From the NCBI GenBank assembly GCA_964444135.1, contig CAYUFX010000007.1, positions 1 through 64,000 of the forward strand: DNA of 64,000 nt. The letters run 5' to 3'. The notes below the pieces were generated by a model, which made no database searches, had not been told where the DNA came from, and saw only the letters and a program-made list of their open reading frames with translations. Both the position numbers and the translations under genes were made by a program. This DNA is from NIOZ-UU13 sp964444135 (lineage in GTDB: Bacteria > Planctomycetota > Phycisphaerae > Sedimentisphaerales > Anaerobacaceae). This document shows, piece by piece, positions 26,251 through 34,766 of this stretch (positions are counted from its first letter, which is position 1; each line of letters opens with the position of its first letter).

Positions 26251-27890
26251 GTTAACTTTGTCTTTTTTTGGTATCCTGATTTCCTCTCAAGCGTACCACC
26301 CTCTGTCATCTGTCCTCTGTTATCCGTCTTTTGTTTTATGAAGAACTGAATTAGTTTGAACGCCGCCACCCAAAAAAGCACTAACAAAGCAAGCCAGAGA
26401 CACAATAGCGGATAAAACATCTTTTCCGAAGTCAATATTTTCTTTGCCTTAAAGGGGAAGAAATTTACACAATAGGCGGTTTGTACCTCCTGCTTAGTCC
26501 GATTGAACTTCAGCAGCATCGGCTCTTCATTCATTACCTTCACAGAGCTAAAGTCGCGATTACCAGTTATGTGTCCGATAATATTTTCAAATCGCTTCCG
26601 CAAATGGGACTGCGACCAGTCCCAAACGTAATTATCAGCAATCACGTGATGATTAGGATTTTGGATGAACTCAAGATTGAAATTATATGCTACTGATGCC
26701 AACTGTATAACGCAGCTAATTGATATTAGTAATATGATTAAGATTTTTACCATAGTTTTCACCGGTCTGTCGAATAAAACCACCATCGGCAAAACTAAGA
26801 ACGGCAGCATCGGCACTTGATATCTGATTGACCAGGCATAATCGCCGGCCCAGGCGGTGAAAAAGCTGTGGAACACAAGATTGCTTATAATCGCGGCTAT
26901 AATGGCCAGGGCCACTACCTTATGACGCCGGCAAAAAACCCAGATACAGAACGGAAAAAGTAAAAGAACCGGATTGTAGAGGAATATGCTCTTTCCCGGG
27001 CTGAACAGCATCGCTGCCATAGTCGGCAAAGGTGAGCTTTCGAACAGCCCGTGGCTACCCAGCGACGTGGTTGTAGATAACCCATAGCCACTTTCAAAAA
27101 CATTGCCAAACCGTACATAGTTATACCAACCCAGAAGCACAAGGAAACTGCCCGTTCCACAAACACCCGCTGCCAGCCATTTGCTTAGCTTTCTGGCCCG
27201 TAATGTTTTTTCTGATGTGAACATTTCGCCGCCGAGAGCTACCAGGTAGATGGGCAGAACTACAGAAGCCGATGACGGCCTGAATAAAAGACAAAGCCCC
27301 AGCACCACGCAAAATAGCCATACGTAAACGAAACGCTGTTGTTGATAATACTTAACCATTATCCATATTGCCAGGACCAACAGCAGGGTAATTTGTGTCT
27401 GTTCCTGTGTATTTACCGAGTAATGAAAGTGCATCGTAGCAAAACCCAGTACGGCCGCAGCGATAAGCGATGTCCTCACGCTGTAACCAAGTGAAAGCGT
27501 CAGGCGATAGAAAATCCAGACCGCTGCTGCCCCCATGCCGCCAAAAAGAATTACCGAGGCTAAAAACTGCGCTAACAAATCCGAGACTTCGGAATTGAGC
27601 GGCGTAACTTTCTCTAAGATGAAACCAAGCCCGGCGAAAGGCAGCAAACAAAGCGACTGCCCAAGGCCGGAAACTGCGTAGCGCTTTCCATCCACTCCAA
27701 TTGCACAATTGCGTGTCTGGAAATTCTCTTCCAGCGAAAAAGTTCCACTGCGAAGAATTTGCCTGGAAACCGACCAGCGTATCTCTGTGTCACCGGGAAG
27801 GTTGCCGGGACTTGCCAGACTGTATAGAAAAAATAATGCCGTAAACAGCAACATCCCGCCGGTTAGTTTATATTTGGTTGTTCGAATCAC
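26223..27890 (-). CDS. GT39/PMT-like polyprenyl-phosphate glycosyltransferase, membrane protein
   Basis: 555 aa with about 11 or 12 hydrophobic helices. The first loop contains SLASPGNLPGDTEIRWSVSRQILRSG, with the conserved acidic residue of ArnT/PMT-like GT-C enzymes. FRPSSASVVLPIYL and SWSIRYQVPMLPFLVLPM (R-Y-x-x-P) are also typical. Such proteins move a sugar from a polyprenyl-phosphate carrier to a lipid or protein acceptor outside the membrane. The last about 37 residues are encoded by repeats and lack hydrophobic character, so the stop has probably been displaced. It begins the minus-strand polysaccharide genes. Confidence 0.75.
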   Translation of the reverse strand: MIRTTKYKLTGGMLLFTALFFLYSLASPGNLPGDTEIRWSVSRQILRSGTFSLEENFQTRNCAIGVDGKRYAVSGLGQSLCLLPFAGLGFILEKVTPLNSEVSDLLAQFLASVILFGGMGAAAVWIFYRLTLSLGYSVRTSLIAAAVLGFATMHFHYSVNTQEQTQITLLLVLAIWIMVKYYQQQRFVYVWLFCVVLGLCLLFRPSSASVVLPIYLVALGGEMFTSEKTLRARKLSKWLAAGVCGTGSFLVLLGWYNYVRFGNVFESGYGLSTTTSLGSHGLFESSPLPTMAAMLFSPGKSIFLYNPVLLLFPFCIWVFCRRHKVVALAIIAAIISNLVFHSFFTAWAGDYAWSIRYQVPMLPFLVLPMVVLFDRPVKTMVKILIILLISISCVIQLASVAYNFNLEFIQNPNHHVIADNYVWDWSQSHLRKRFENIIGHITGNRDFSSVKVMNEEPMLLKFNRTKQEVQTAYCVNFFPFKAKKILTSEKMFYPLLCLWLALLVLFWVAAFKLIQFFIKQKTDNRGQMTEGGTLERKSGYQKKTKLTLYSNNLIT

Positions 27891-27920
27891 CTTTTATTCA
27901 GAATCAAACATCTAAATAAT

Positions 27921-27956
27921 TTGGTTAATTGGTGAATGGTTAATTGGTGAGTGGTT
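27921..27956. repeat. GGTTAATTGGTGA(A/G)T direct repeat
   Basis: Two tandem copies of about 17 bp (GGTTAATTGGTGAATG then GGTTAATTGGTGAGTG). The same unit is found inverted at 10606-10632 and partially at 34617-34640. Intergenic. Confidence 0.6.
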
Positions 27957-27962
27957 GTCAGG

Positions 27963-28144
27963 AAAGTGACTAAAGTGACAGCTTTGCTGTCATTCTGAAC
28001 GCAGCGAAGCGAAGTGAAGAATCTCTTTTTCGTTGACCAGATCCTTCGGTTTCACCTCAGAGCCTGCCCTGAGCTTGCCGAAGGGATGACACTTACGTGT
28101 CACTTTAGGCACTCCAAACTTACCTATGGCACAAGTTAGTTCAC
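27963..28144. repeat. Long composite inverted repeat (AAAGTGACTAAAG ... CTTTAGGCACT), copy 1
   Basis: Outer arms are AAAGTGAC and GTCACTTTAG. The inner part has TGTCATTCTGAACGCAGCGAAG and a downstream TGCCCTGAGCTTGCCGAAGGGATGACA, which are complementary in part. Close copies occur at 47130-47262 and, in shortened form, at 42441-42506. A related but shorter palindrome is at 32501-32576. No coding capacity. This is the bulk of the 330-bp gap upstream of the GT39-like gene. Confidence 0.75.
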
Positions 28145-28220
28145 TTATTCCACTCACCACTCACTATTTAACGACACCATTATCGCGAGCATCCAGCATC
28201 CCTTTTTGAGTTATTATGTT

Positions 28221-29039
28221 CTACCTCTCTTCGCTCTTACCTGGGCCGTAGTACGAGCTGTATGTCTTTTCGGTTTCCCAAACGGTAACACAATGCAGAG
28301 CCGCCTGGCCGAATTTGCCCACGAGTTTATTCCATGCGAAAGCTGCAATATTTTCGACGGTGGGATTGGTTCTGCTGAAATGGCTAACGTCGGCATTCAA
28401 ATTCTTATGGTCAACGAGTTTTATCAGCTCATCGTCAACTACTTTTTCAAAATCACTGATATGGAAACCATTTTTACGCGCCGGCATTTTTATCGTAACC
28501 TCAACGATATAATTGTGGCCATGACCGGAGGGATTTGCGCATTTCCCGAAAACCTCGAGATTCTGCTCCTCAGAGAAATCGTCGTTCCAGAGCTTATGCA
28601 TTGCTGCAAATTCGAATTTCTCACTAAAATAAACCATCTCCAAATCTTTCGAATCTATAACTACCTTCCTGAAAGGATTCAGCTTCAGGCTCAATTTGCT
28701 CAATTGGGCCGGTCCAAACTTATCGGCCAATCTGCTCCAGGCCGATTTGAGAAGTTCAGTCACTGCAAAGAAACCAATGTGTTCGGCCCGACGAAAATCT
28801 TTTTTTATTCGCTCGGTAAAAACCGGCACTACGAATTCGCGAACGTTCTTGTCAATATCAGCTACATTAACGACGAATCCCGTGGCCGGTTCAACCTCCC
28901 CAGCCACTTCGACAGATAATTCTAAGAAAATTGATAGTCCTTCACCCGCCGGCTTAGAAACAAACGAGTTGAACCCCTCATTTTCTTCCGGCAGGAAAGG
29001 ATTAATCGAAAACCGCACCTGCCTGGCCAGCTTATGCAT
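28221..29039 (-). CDS. Two-domain 6-pyruvoyl-tetrahydropterin synthase / QueD-like protein
   Basis: About 272 aa, twice the family length. Residues 137-272 are an intact PTPS/QueD domain: zinc ligands His148, His173 and His175 (FGKCANPSGHGHNYIVEV), catalytic Cys167, Asp210-His211 (LVDHKNLN) and substrate Glu229 (PTVENIA). Residues 1-125 resemble the same fold (LELSVEVAGEVEPATGFVVNVADIDKNV) but lack the zinc histidines and catalytic Cys. It acts on dihydroneopterin triphosphate, giving pyruvoyl- or carboxy-tetrahydropterin. ATG 29039 is preferred (AAAGGGA 9 nt upstream) over TTG 29045. It lies 36 bp after folE, which makes its substrate. Confidence 0.85.
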   Translation of the reverse strand: MHKLARQVRFSINPFLPEENEGFNSFVSKPAGEGLSIFLELSVEVAGEVEPATGFVVNVADIDKNVREFVVPVFTERIKKDFRRAEHIGFFAVTELLKSAWSRLADKFGPAQLSKLSLKLNPFRKVVIDSKDLEMVYFSEKFEFAAMHKLWNDDFSEEQNLEVFGKCANPSGHGHNYIVEVTIKMPARKNGFHISDFEKVVDDELIKLVDHKNLNADVSHFSRTNPTVENIAAFAWNKLVGKFGQAALHCVTVWETEKTYSSYYGPGKSEER

Positions 29040-29053
29040 AAACAAAATCCCTT

Positions 29054-29095
29054 TTACTTGTTGCCGTTATGCATTTACCTGTTGCCGTTATGCAT
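29054..29095. repeat. 21-bp tandem duplication across the folE stop codon
   Basis: 29054-29074 and 29075-29095 differ at one base. On the coding strand each copy reads Met-His-Asn-Gly-Asn-Arg/Lys-stop, so the upstream copy provides the natural C-terminus of FolE and the second copy forms a redundant six-codon mini-ORF immediately after the stop. Confidence 0.85.
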
Positions 29096-29659
29096 CAGGC
29101 TCAAGACTTCATTTCGGCTTCTCGGGTCTCTCTTAAATATCCCGCGAAGTGCCGATGTTACCATTACCGAGCCGGGCTTCTTTATGCCACGGATGGTCAT
29201 ACAGCTATGCGAAGCTTCCAGAACAATTGCGACGCCCTGCGGCTTTAAGCTGTTCATTATGAAATCAGCTATCTGGTACGTAAGCCTTTCCTGCGTCTGG
29301 AGTTGCCGGGCAAAACAGTCCACAATGCGAGCTAATTTGCTGACACCAAGCACCGTTCCCGAAGGCAAATAGGCAACATGGGCTGAACCGATAAACGGCA
29401 TTAGATGATGCTCGCAGATACTGTAAAATGGTACGTCACGCAGCAGAACGATTTCGTCGTAGTTTTCGGCAAAGACGCTGCGAAGATGTTTTTTAGGGTC
29501 CTCGTGCATCCCGCCTAAAAGTTCGGCGTACATCCTTGCCACCCGGTCAGGCGTCCTCTTTAAGCCCTCGCGCTCGGGGTCTTCACCAACCGCTAAGATT
29601 ATTTCCTTAACCGCTTTTCTAATTCTCTCGGTATCTATTGTCTTGTTTTTTTTGGCCAT
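29075..29659 (-). CDS. folE: GTP cyclohydrolase I
   Basis: About 194 aa from MAKKNKTIDT. Zinc ligands Cys82, His85 and Cys153 lie in YSICEHHLMPF and SHSCMTIRG. TPDRVARMY, SGTVLGVSKLARIVDCFARQLQTQERL and GVAIVLEASHSCM are the family signatures. It opens GTP to dihydroneopterin triphosphate, the first step of folate, biopterin or queuosine-type pathways. The neighbouring PTPS-like gene suggests a pterin or deazapurine branch. An upstream in-frame ATG (29674) is possible. The last seven codons are tandemly duplicated. Confidence 0.96.
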   Translation of the reverse strand: MAKKNKTIDTERIRKAVKEIILAVGEDPEREGLKRTPDRVARMYAELLGGMHEDPKKHLRSVFAENYDEIVLLRDVPFYSICEHHLMPFIGSAHVAYLPSGTVLGVSKLARIVDCFARQLQTQERLTYQIADFIMNSLKPQGVAIVLEASHSCMTIRGIKKPGSVMVTSALRGIFKRDPRSRNEVLSLMHNGNR

Positions 29660-29729
29660 TTCTTTGACTCGCAACTATAAATATTCCCAACTGGTATCTA
29701 ATTTGCTTCTTTAATTCTGCTCGTTTAGG

Positions 29730-31301
29730 TCAGGTTTTCTGTGTTGTTAAATTCATAAGATAAGTAGTAAGTAACCGCACGCCAAATCCGGTTGAGCCTT
29801 CCGCTGAAAATTCCGTGGGCTTGCTGAATATATCCATACCGGCAATATCCAGATGTGCCCATTTTGCATCACCGACAAATTGCCTCAAAAAGGCTGCTGC
29901 GGTGCAGGCTCCGCCCCATTTACTGCCGATGTTCTTCAGGTCGGCTATCTTGCTCTTCATCTCTTTTGCGTACTCCTCGCTGCTCGGCATTGGCCAGACC
30001 TTCTCACCGCTGTCCTCTGAGGCTTTTTGCAGTTGCCTTATTAGTTTCTCATCGTTGCCCATCAGACCGGCCATATATTTGCCAAGAGCAACCATACAGG
30101 CGCCCGTCAATGTTGCTATGTCAATGATAATATCACATTTTTGTTTGACGGCATAGCTAAGACCATCGCACAGTATCATCCTGCCTTCGGCGTCGGTATT
30201 TTGCACCTCAACGGTTTTGCCGCTTAAGGTTGTAATAATGTCACCGGGTCGATAACTCGTTCCGCTCGGCAAGTTCTCCGCCGACGGAATTATCCCATAA
30301 ACATTGACCGGCAGTTCCATTTCCGCTACAGCCTTCATCGTTGCCAATACCGCAATACCGCCGCTTTTGTCTAACTTCATCTGGTCCATATTGGCAGCCG
30401 GCTTAATGCTTATCCCGCCGGAATCGAAAGTTATCGCTTTGCCCACCAGAGCGACTGTCGGCTGACCCCCGCTGCTTCGTTTGCGAAGCAAAACGGCGGG
30501 GGTGGTTTTGCCGGTGGGTTTATATTTCAAAACAATAAATCTTGGTTTGTTTTGTGAACCTGAACCGACTGCGAGCACTCCGCCCATACCCTTCGCTGCT
30601 AACTGCTTTTCGTCAAAAACTGTACAGCTTAATCTCTTCGAGTCACGAGCCATTTCTTTTGCGGCGGCGGCCAACGTAGCTGGATTGATTACATTGGCCG
30701 GGCGATTTGCCAATGTTCGGGCATAGCTTTGTGCCTTGCCGATGGCAATCCCGCTCGAAATTCCTTTGTTTATTTTTTTCAATTTCGCCGAGTCTGAATC
30801 AATCAACTCAACTTTAAGCGAATCCGCCCGTCCGTTTTCGCTTTCAGTAACAAACTCATCATAGCAGTAGCTTCCGAAATATGCCCCTTCCGCTACGGCC
30901 CTGCCCATTGCGGACAAATCGAATCGTCCGCCGAATGCTTTGTGCAGCGCCAGGCTGATAGTTTCTATTTTCATTTCCACCGACTTTTTTGCCGCGTTGG
31001 ATGCTGCTTTGCGGAGCGTATCCAGCGTTGCTTTTTTCTTCTCACCAAGGCCGACCAGCAAAACTCTTTTGGCTCCAATGCTGTCGTTTCCATAAACAAC
31101 GGCGTTCGTCCCCTCTTTTGCCTTGAAATCGCCTAATTTAATCAGCCGCTCGATTGCACCATCGAGCTTGCTGTTAAGCTCTCTGTTCAATCTGTCTAAC
31201 TCTTTGACATCTGAAAACAGCCCCACTGCAAGCAAATCAGTCCGGCATTTTGTCGGGTCCACCGTCCGTGTTTTTAATTCGACATCAATAATATTTTTCA
31301 T
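29730..31301 (-). CDS. pepA: Leucyl aminopeptidase (M17)
   Basis: 523 aa. N-terminal macro-like domain (1-180), then the M17 catalytic domain with metal ligands in VGKAITFDSGGISIKP, MKLDKSGG and the signature NTDAEGRMILCDGLSYA. It removes N-terminal residues from peptides in the cytoplasm as a two-metal hexamer. Residues 267-279 (TPAVLLRKRSSGG) are encoded exactly by a 39-bp palindrome at 30465-30503. Removing them joins GKT to the family-typical QPTVALVGK. The insert sits right before the first metal-binding segment, so tolerance there is notable. 55 bp separate it from folE. Confidence 0.95.
   Translation of the reverse strand: MKNIIDVELKTRTVDPTKCRTDLLAVGLFSDVKELDRLNRELNSKLDGAIERLIKLGDFKAKEGTNAVVYGNDSIGAKRVLLVGLGEKKKATLDTLRKAASNAAKKSVEMKIETISLALHKAFGGRFDLSAMGRAVAEGAYFGSYCYDEFVTESENGRADSLKVELIDSDSAKLKKINKGISSGIAIGKAQSYARTLANRPANVINPATLAAAAKEMARDSKRLSCTVFDEKQLAAKGMGGVLAVGSGSQNKPRFIVLKYKPTGKTTPAVLLRKRSSGGQPTVALVGKAITFDSGGISIKPAANMDQMKLDKSGGIAVLATMKAVAEMELPVNVYGIIPSAENLPSGTSYRPGDIITTLSGKTVEVQNTDAEGRMILCDGLSYAVKQKCDIIIDIATLTGACMVALGKYMAGLMGNDEKLIRQLQKASEDSGEKVWPMPSSEEYAKEMKSKIADLKNIGSKWGGACTAAAFLRQFVGDAKWAHLDIAGMDIFSKPTEFSAEGSTGFGVRLLTTYLMNLTTQKT
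30465..30503 (-). repeat. 39-bp in-frame palindromic module in the leucyl aminopeptidase gene
   Basis: Outer arms ACCCCCGC (30465-30472) and GCGGGGGT (30496-30503), inner arms GCTTCG (30474-30479) and CGAAGC (30484-30489). On the coding strand 23 consecutive bases are identical to 40566-40588 in the GH116 gene, and the AGCGGGGG end also matches. The length of 39 bp is exactly 13 codons. Confidence 0.85.
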
Positions 31302-31327
31302 TTTGTCTGACCTTTATTTTCCTTTTT

Positions 31328-32441
31328 TTACTTTAGCTTGTTTTTTGCTCGATACCGCAGATAGCTTTCGATAAATCCGATGAGTTCTCCATCTAACACC
31401 GCATCCACGTTGCCGGTCTGAAAGTTTGTTCGATGGTCCTTGACCATTTGATAAGGCTGCAAGACGTAGCTTCGGATTTGATTGCCCCAGGCGATTTCGC
31501 CTTTGTCGCTGTATAGTTTTGCAAGCTCAGCATCGCGTTTTTGCCGCTCGAGCATATACAGTTTAGCCTTGAGCACTTTCATCGCCTGTGCCCTGTTCTT
31601 ATGCTGGCTTCTTTCGTTCTGGCACTGCACTACGACACCAGTCGGCTCGTGTGTGATTCGCACCGCCGAGCTGGTCTTGTTTACGTGCTGCCCCCCGGCG
31701 CCGCGGGCACGATAAAAATCAATCCTCAGTTCATCCTCATTTATTTCAACGTCGATATCGTCATCGAATTCCGGCACGCAGTCCACCGCCGCAAAACTCG
31801 TATGCCGCCGTTTGTTAGCATCAAATGGGCTGATTCTAACGAGCCGATGCACGCCGGTCTCGCACGAGAGCTTGCCGAATGCAAAGGGCCCGCTGACTCG
31901 CAGCGTTATCGACCGAATTCCCGCCTCCTCTCCCGGCGTAATATCAAGCTCCTGGAATTTATATTTGTTTGCCTCAAAATACCGCGTGTACATTCTAAGC
32001 AGCATATTTGCCCAATCGCAGCTCTCTGTTCCTCCCGCCCCGGCGTGAATACTAAAATAGCAGTTCTTCATATCTTCGGGTCTGGATAATAAGCTGGCTA
32101 ATTCGATTTGTTCGCACCTTTTGACAAGTGCACTCAGGTCATTTTCTAACTGTCTGAGCTCTTCATCGTCAGATTCGGAAGCTGCTAATTCAAACAGCTC
32201 CTGAAGGTCTTGAGCCTCGCGTTGAATTTCTTCCACCGGCTCAATTACTGATTTTAGTGCGCTCAATTGAGAGACCACGGACTGAGCTGTATCGGGATTG
32301 TCCCAGAATCCCTCTTTGGACATCCGGGCTTCCAGCTTTTGCAGTTGGGATTTCTTGTTGGACAAGTCAAAGCCAGTCCCGGATTTTCACAACCCGAGCC
32401 GACAACTCTGATATTGCTGATTTTAATTCTGTTGCTTCCAT
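31328..32441 (-). CDS. prfB: Peptide chain release factor 2 with programmed +1 frameshift
   Basis: The main frame (31328-32365) carries RF2 hallmarks: GGQ in RARGAGGQHVNKTSSAVRI, the SPF tripeptide in VRISPFDANKRRHTSFA, and HAGAGGTESCDWANMLLRMY. The N-terminal part is in another frame: ATG 32441 opens 24 codons ending RVVKIRDWL, then TGA at 32369-32367 inside CTT TGA C. A +1 shift at CTT reads GAC and continues LSNKKSQL in the main frame. CTT TGA C is the classical RF2 autoregulatory site, where low RF2 at UGA favours the shift. The total is about 370 aa, the usual length. CGGGA upstream may act as the stimulatory SD. Confidence 0.95.
32366..32372 (-). promoter_or_regulatory. prfB programmed frameshift site CTT TGA C
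   Basis: Reading the minus strand, the CTT codon is followed by an in-frame TGA and then C, matching the conserved RF2 shift site. The preceding codons CGG GAC TGG contain a weak purine-rich SD-like stretch. The frame before the site encodes a typical RF2 N-terminus (MEATELKSAISELSARV), and the frame after it the remainder. Confidence 0.93.
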
Positions 32442-32500
32442 AACATTGATTACTAACCTTTGATTACCTGCTATTGCTCTGTCACATCTGATTTGAAGAA

Positions 32501-32576
32501 TTGTCATTCCGAGCGGAGCGCAGCGGAGTCGAAGAATCTTTTTTAATAGACCCCTCGACTTCGCTCGGGGTGACAA
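32501..32576. repeat. Palindromic repeat TTGTCATTCCGAGC ... GCTCGGGGTGACAA
   Basis: Imperfect 30-bp arms: TTGTCATTCCGAGCGGAGCG pairs with TCGCTCGGGGTGACAA through several G-T or mismatched pairs, with AAGAATCTTTTTTAATAGA in the loop. It shares the GTCATTC..GAGC..GAAGAATCT skeleton with 27963-28144 and 47130-47262. It lies about 60 bp upstream of the prfB start. Confidence 0.7.
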
Positions 32577-32712
32577 CCTTCTGTAAAATAGCAATCCATC
32601 AATATAGCTGTGATTGCCTGCTGCTGACTCCCTGTCCTTATACCATATCGAAATGAGTTATGCAACACCCTCTATAACAATTACGGAGGGGCAGGAGCGT
32701 GTGAAATAAGAT

Positions 32713-32742
32713 TTGACAAGCGATAAACGCACGTGTTATGTT
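32713..32742 (+). promoter_or_regulatory. Candidate sigma-70-like promoter
   Basis: TTGACA (32713-32718), 18-bp spacer, TATGTT (32737-32742). The -35 is a perfect consensus; the -10 has two mismatches. It would give a leader of about 140 nt before the ThuA-domain lipoprotein gene. Confidence 0.35.
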
Positions 32743-32886
32743 ACAGAACAATAAACAGGTGCTTTGTTGCCTTGTGAAGCAGTAAAGCCCGTAACGGGTT
32801 CAACGACAACAAAGAATCTGATAGGATACGCAACCTGTAGAATTTTTGGATAAAATGTTCACATTAACATCGAAGGAGAATAGATT

Positions 32887-33657
32887 ATGAAATATGCAGC
32901 GGTATTCGGAGCACTGGTTATTTTTATGGCTGGTTGCGGTCTGACCCGAACAGCTTCGGTCGAGACCCAAAGAGAATCGCAAACTAAGAAGGTGCTGATA
33001 GTAACCGGCATCGACCATCCTGCTCATGAATGGCAAAAGACGGCTCCGGCGCTGGCTGAGGTTCTACGCGAAGATATACGAATGAAGGTGGATGTGGTAG
33101 AACAGCCGGAATTCTTAGGGACGGACAAAGTGCACGACTACGATGTGGTTGTGGTTCACTTTATGAGTTGGGAAAGACCCACACCTGGCCGAGATGCCCG
33201 CGCGAACCTGCAGAAATTCGTCAATGGCGGCAAGGGCCTGTTTGTTCTGCATTTCGGCTGTGGCGCTTTTCGGGACTGGCCGGAATATCGCAATCTCGCG
33301 GGACGTATCTGGGACCCAAACCTCAGGGCGCACGACCCCAGAGGGCCTTTCCGCGTGGACATTGTCGATAAGGAACATCCCATTACGCGGGGGATGCTCT
33401 CTTTCCAGACCGAGGATGAGCTATACACCTGTCTTGCAGGCGACAGGCCGATTGACTTGCTCGCAACCGCCCGTTCCAAGGTGGATGGCAAGGACTACCC
33501 GATGGCGTTTGTGTTTAAATACGGCAGAGGTCGGGTGTTTCATTGCGCTTTGGGCCACGACGTAAAAGCGATTGAGAATCCACCTGCTGCCGAGCTTTTG
33601 CGGCGAGGTTGCGCCTGGACAGCAAGGTTAGCGCCGGTCTCAGCAGCCGTGAACTAA
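32887..33657 (+). CDS. ThuA domain lipoprotein
   Basis: 256 aa. The signal peptide ends in lipobox FMAGC with Cys17, so it is probably membrane-anchored. Residues 37-250 match ThuA, a class I glutaminase-like fold: KVLIVTGIDHPAHEWQKTAPALAEVL, YDVVVVHFMSWERP, GKGLFVLHFGCGAFRDWPEY, then HPITRGMLSFQTEDELYTCL and YPMAFVFKYGRGRVFHCALGHD. ThuA proteins occur with sugar utilisation genes, and several are linked to 3-keto-glycoside metabolism; their enzymatic role is poorly defined. SD GAAGGAG lies 8 nt before the ATG. It heads the plus-strand sugar cluster. Confidence 0.85.
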   Translation: MKYAAVFGALVIFMAGCGLTRTASVETQRESQTKKVLIVTGIDHPAHEWQKTAPALAEVLREDIRMKVDVVEQPEFLGTDKVHDYDVVVVHFMSWERPTPGRDARANLQKFVNGGKGLFVLHFGCGAFRDWPEYRNLAGRIWDPNLRAHDPRGPFRVDIVDKEHPITRGMLSFQTEDELYTCLAGDRPIDLLATARSKVDGKDYPMAFVFKYGRGRVFHCALGHDVKAIENPPAAELLRRGCAWTARLAPVSAAVN

Positions 33658-33760
33658 TCGACTACTAAAAGATTCAGATTGGCGAGTAGTGAATTAGCCG
33701 ATTAGCTATTTACAGAGACAATAGAATCATTAACCGTAATGAGTAGAAGGAGAAACTGTA

Positions 33761-34612
33761 ATGAAAGTCGGATTCAATATGTTATTGTGGACTACACATG
33801 TTACCGAAGAGGAATTTTTCCTGTTGGAAACGCTCAAGAAGGTCGGTTATGACGGTGTCGAGATTCCTCTTTTCGAGGGCAAAGTCGCACACTTTGAAAA
33901 GGTCGGTAAAGCGATTAAGGATAACGGTCTTTCCTGCACATCTGTAATGGTCATCCCGGACGAGGAGCACAACCCTGTTAGTGCCGACACCGACCACCGT
34001 AAGGGAGCTGCTGAACACCTCAAGTGGGCGATTGACTGCTCGGCGGCGTTGGATTCCGAGGTTTTATGTGGGCCTTTCTATCAGCCTTTGGGTGTGTTTA
34101 CGGGCCAGGCACCAACTAAGGAAGAAAAGCAGCGGGCCGCCAAGGTGCACCGCAAGGCAGCCGAGCTTGCCGCCAAAGTAAATCTTGCTCTGGCTGTGGA
34201 ATACCTTAATCGCTTTGAATGCTATTTTCTCAATATAATGGCCGACGCGGCAGATTATGTCCGGCTTGTTGACCATCCCAACTTCGGTATACTTTATGAT
34301 ACTTTCCACGCCAACATCGAAGAAAAGGACCCTGTCGGCTGTATTGGTCCGCACATCGAGATGATTAAGCATGTGCACATCAGCGAAAACGACCGCGGCA
34401 CGCCGGGCAAAGGCCACATTGACTGGCCGGGCACCTTCAAGGCACTGCGCTCAGGCGGTTACGACAAATGGCTGGTAATTGAGGCGTTTGGACGGGCCCT
34501 GCCGGACCTGGCTGCCGCTACGCGTGTCTGGCGGGATTTCTTCCCAGACCGCGAGCAGGTCTATACGGACGGTTTGAAGTTTGTTAAAGAACAATGGCAA
34601 GCCGCCGGCTAA
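33761..34612 (+). CDS. Sugar phosphate isomerase/epimerase, D-tagatose/D-psicose 3-epimerase-like
   Basis: 283 aa, AP endonuclease-2-type TIM barrel with no signal peptide. Metal ligands align with the DTE/DPE family: Glu147 (LAVEYLN), Asp180 (GILYDTFHANIEE), His206 (KHVHISEND) and Glu241 (WLVIEAFG), and RGTPGKGHIDWPG is the family loop. Family members interconvert ketohexose C3 epimers; the substrate here may be a keto-sugar derived from the adjacent DUF1080 chemistry (inference). SD AGAAGGAG lies 8 nt before the ATG. It lies between ThuA and the DUF1080-ThuA gene. Confidence 0.88.
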   Translation: MKVGFNMLLWTTHVTEEEFFLLETLKKVGYDGVEIPLFEGKVAHFEKVGKAIKDNGLSCTSVMVIPDEEHNPVSADTDHRKGAAEHLKWAIDCSAALDSEVLCGPFYQPLGVFTGQAPTKEEKQRAAKVHRKAAELAAKVNLALAVEYLNRFECYFLNIMADAADYVRLVDHPNFGILYDTFHANIEEKDPVGCIGPHIEMIKHVHISENDRGTPGKGHIDWPGTFKALRSGGYDKWLVIEAFGRALPDLAAATRVWRDFFPDREQVYTDGLKFVKEQWQAAG

Positions 34613-34766
34613 GTTGATTAATTGGTGAGTGGTTAATTGCCGGGCTGAATACTCACTACTTACTTTAATCGTGAGGGATTCCTATCCCGCACCGGCAGAA
34701 CTTTGGTTAGTGCTATTGTGATGCAGGTTCAGGTTCCTGTTATGTATTTGCAAAGGAGAAATTATT

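Larger units (their letters stand above)
32442..32886. other. Intergenic region between divergent prfB and ThuA genes
   Basis: 445 bp. Contains the palindromic repeat at 32501-32576 and a candidate promoter at 32713-32742 for the plus-strand ThuA gene. The ORF reading across 32367-32594 on the minus strand is the extended 5' frame of prfB, not a separate gene. Confidence 0.6.

Noticed and set aside
28206..28919. 237-codon plus-strand ORF
   Set aside because: Antisense to the PTPS-like gene, which has full zinc and catalytic residues in its own frame.
32367..32594. 75-codon minus-strand ORF as separate gene
   Set aside because: Its end is the RF2 N-terminus before the CTT TGA C frameshift site; the earlier part is intergenic.
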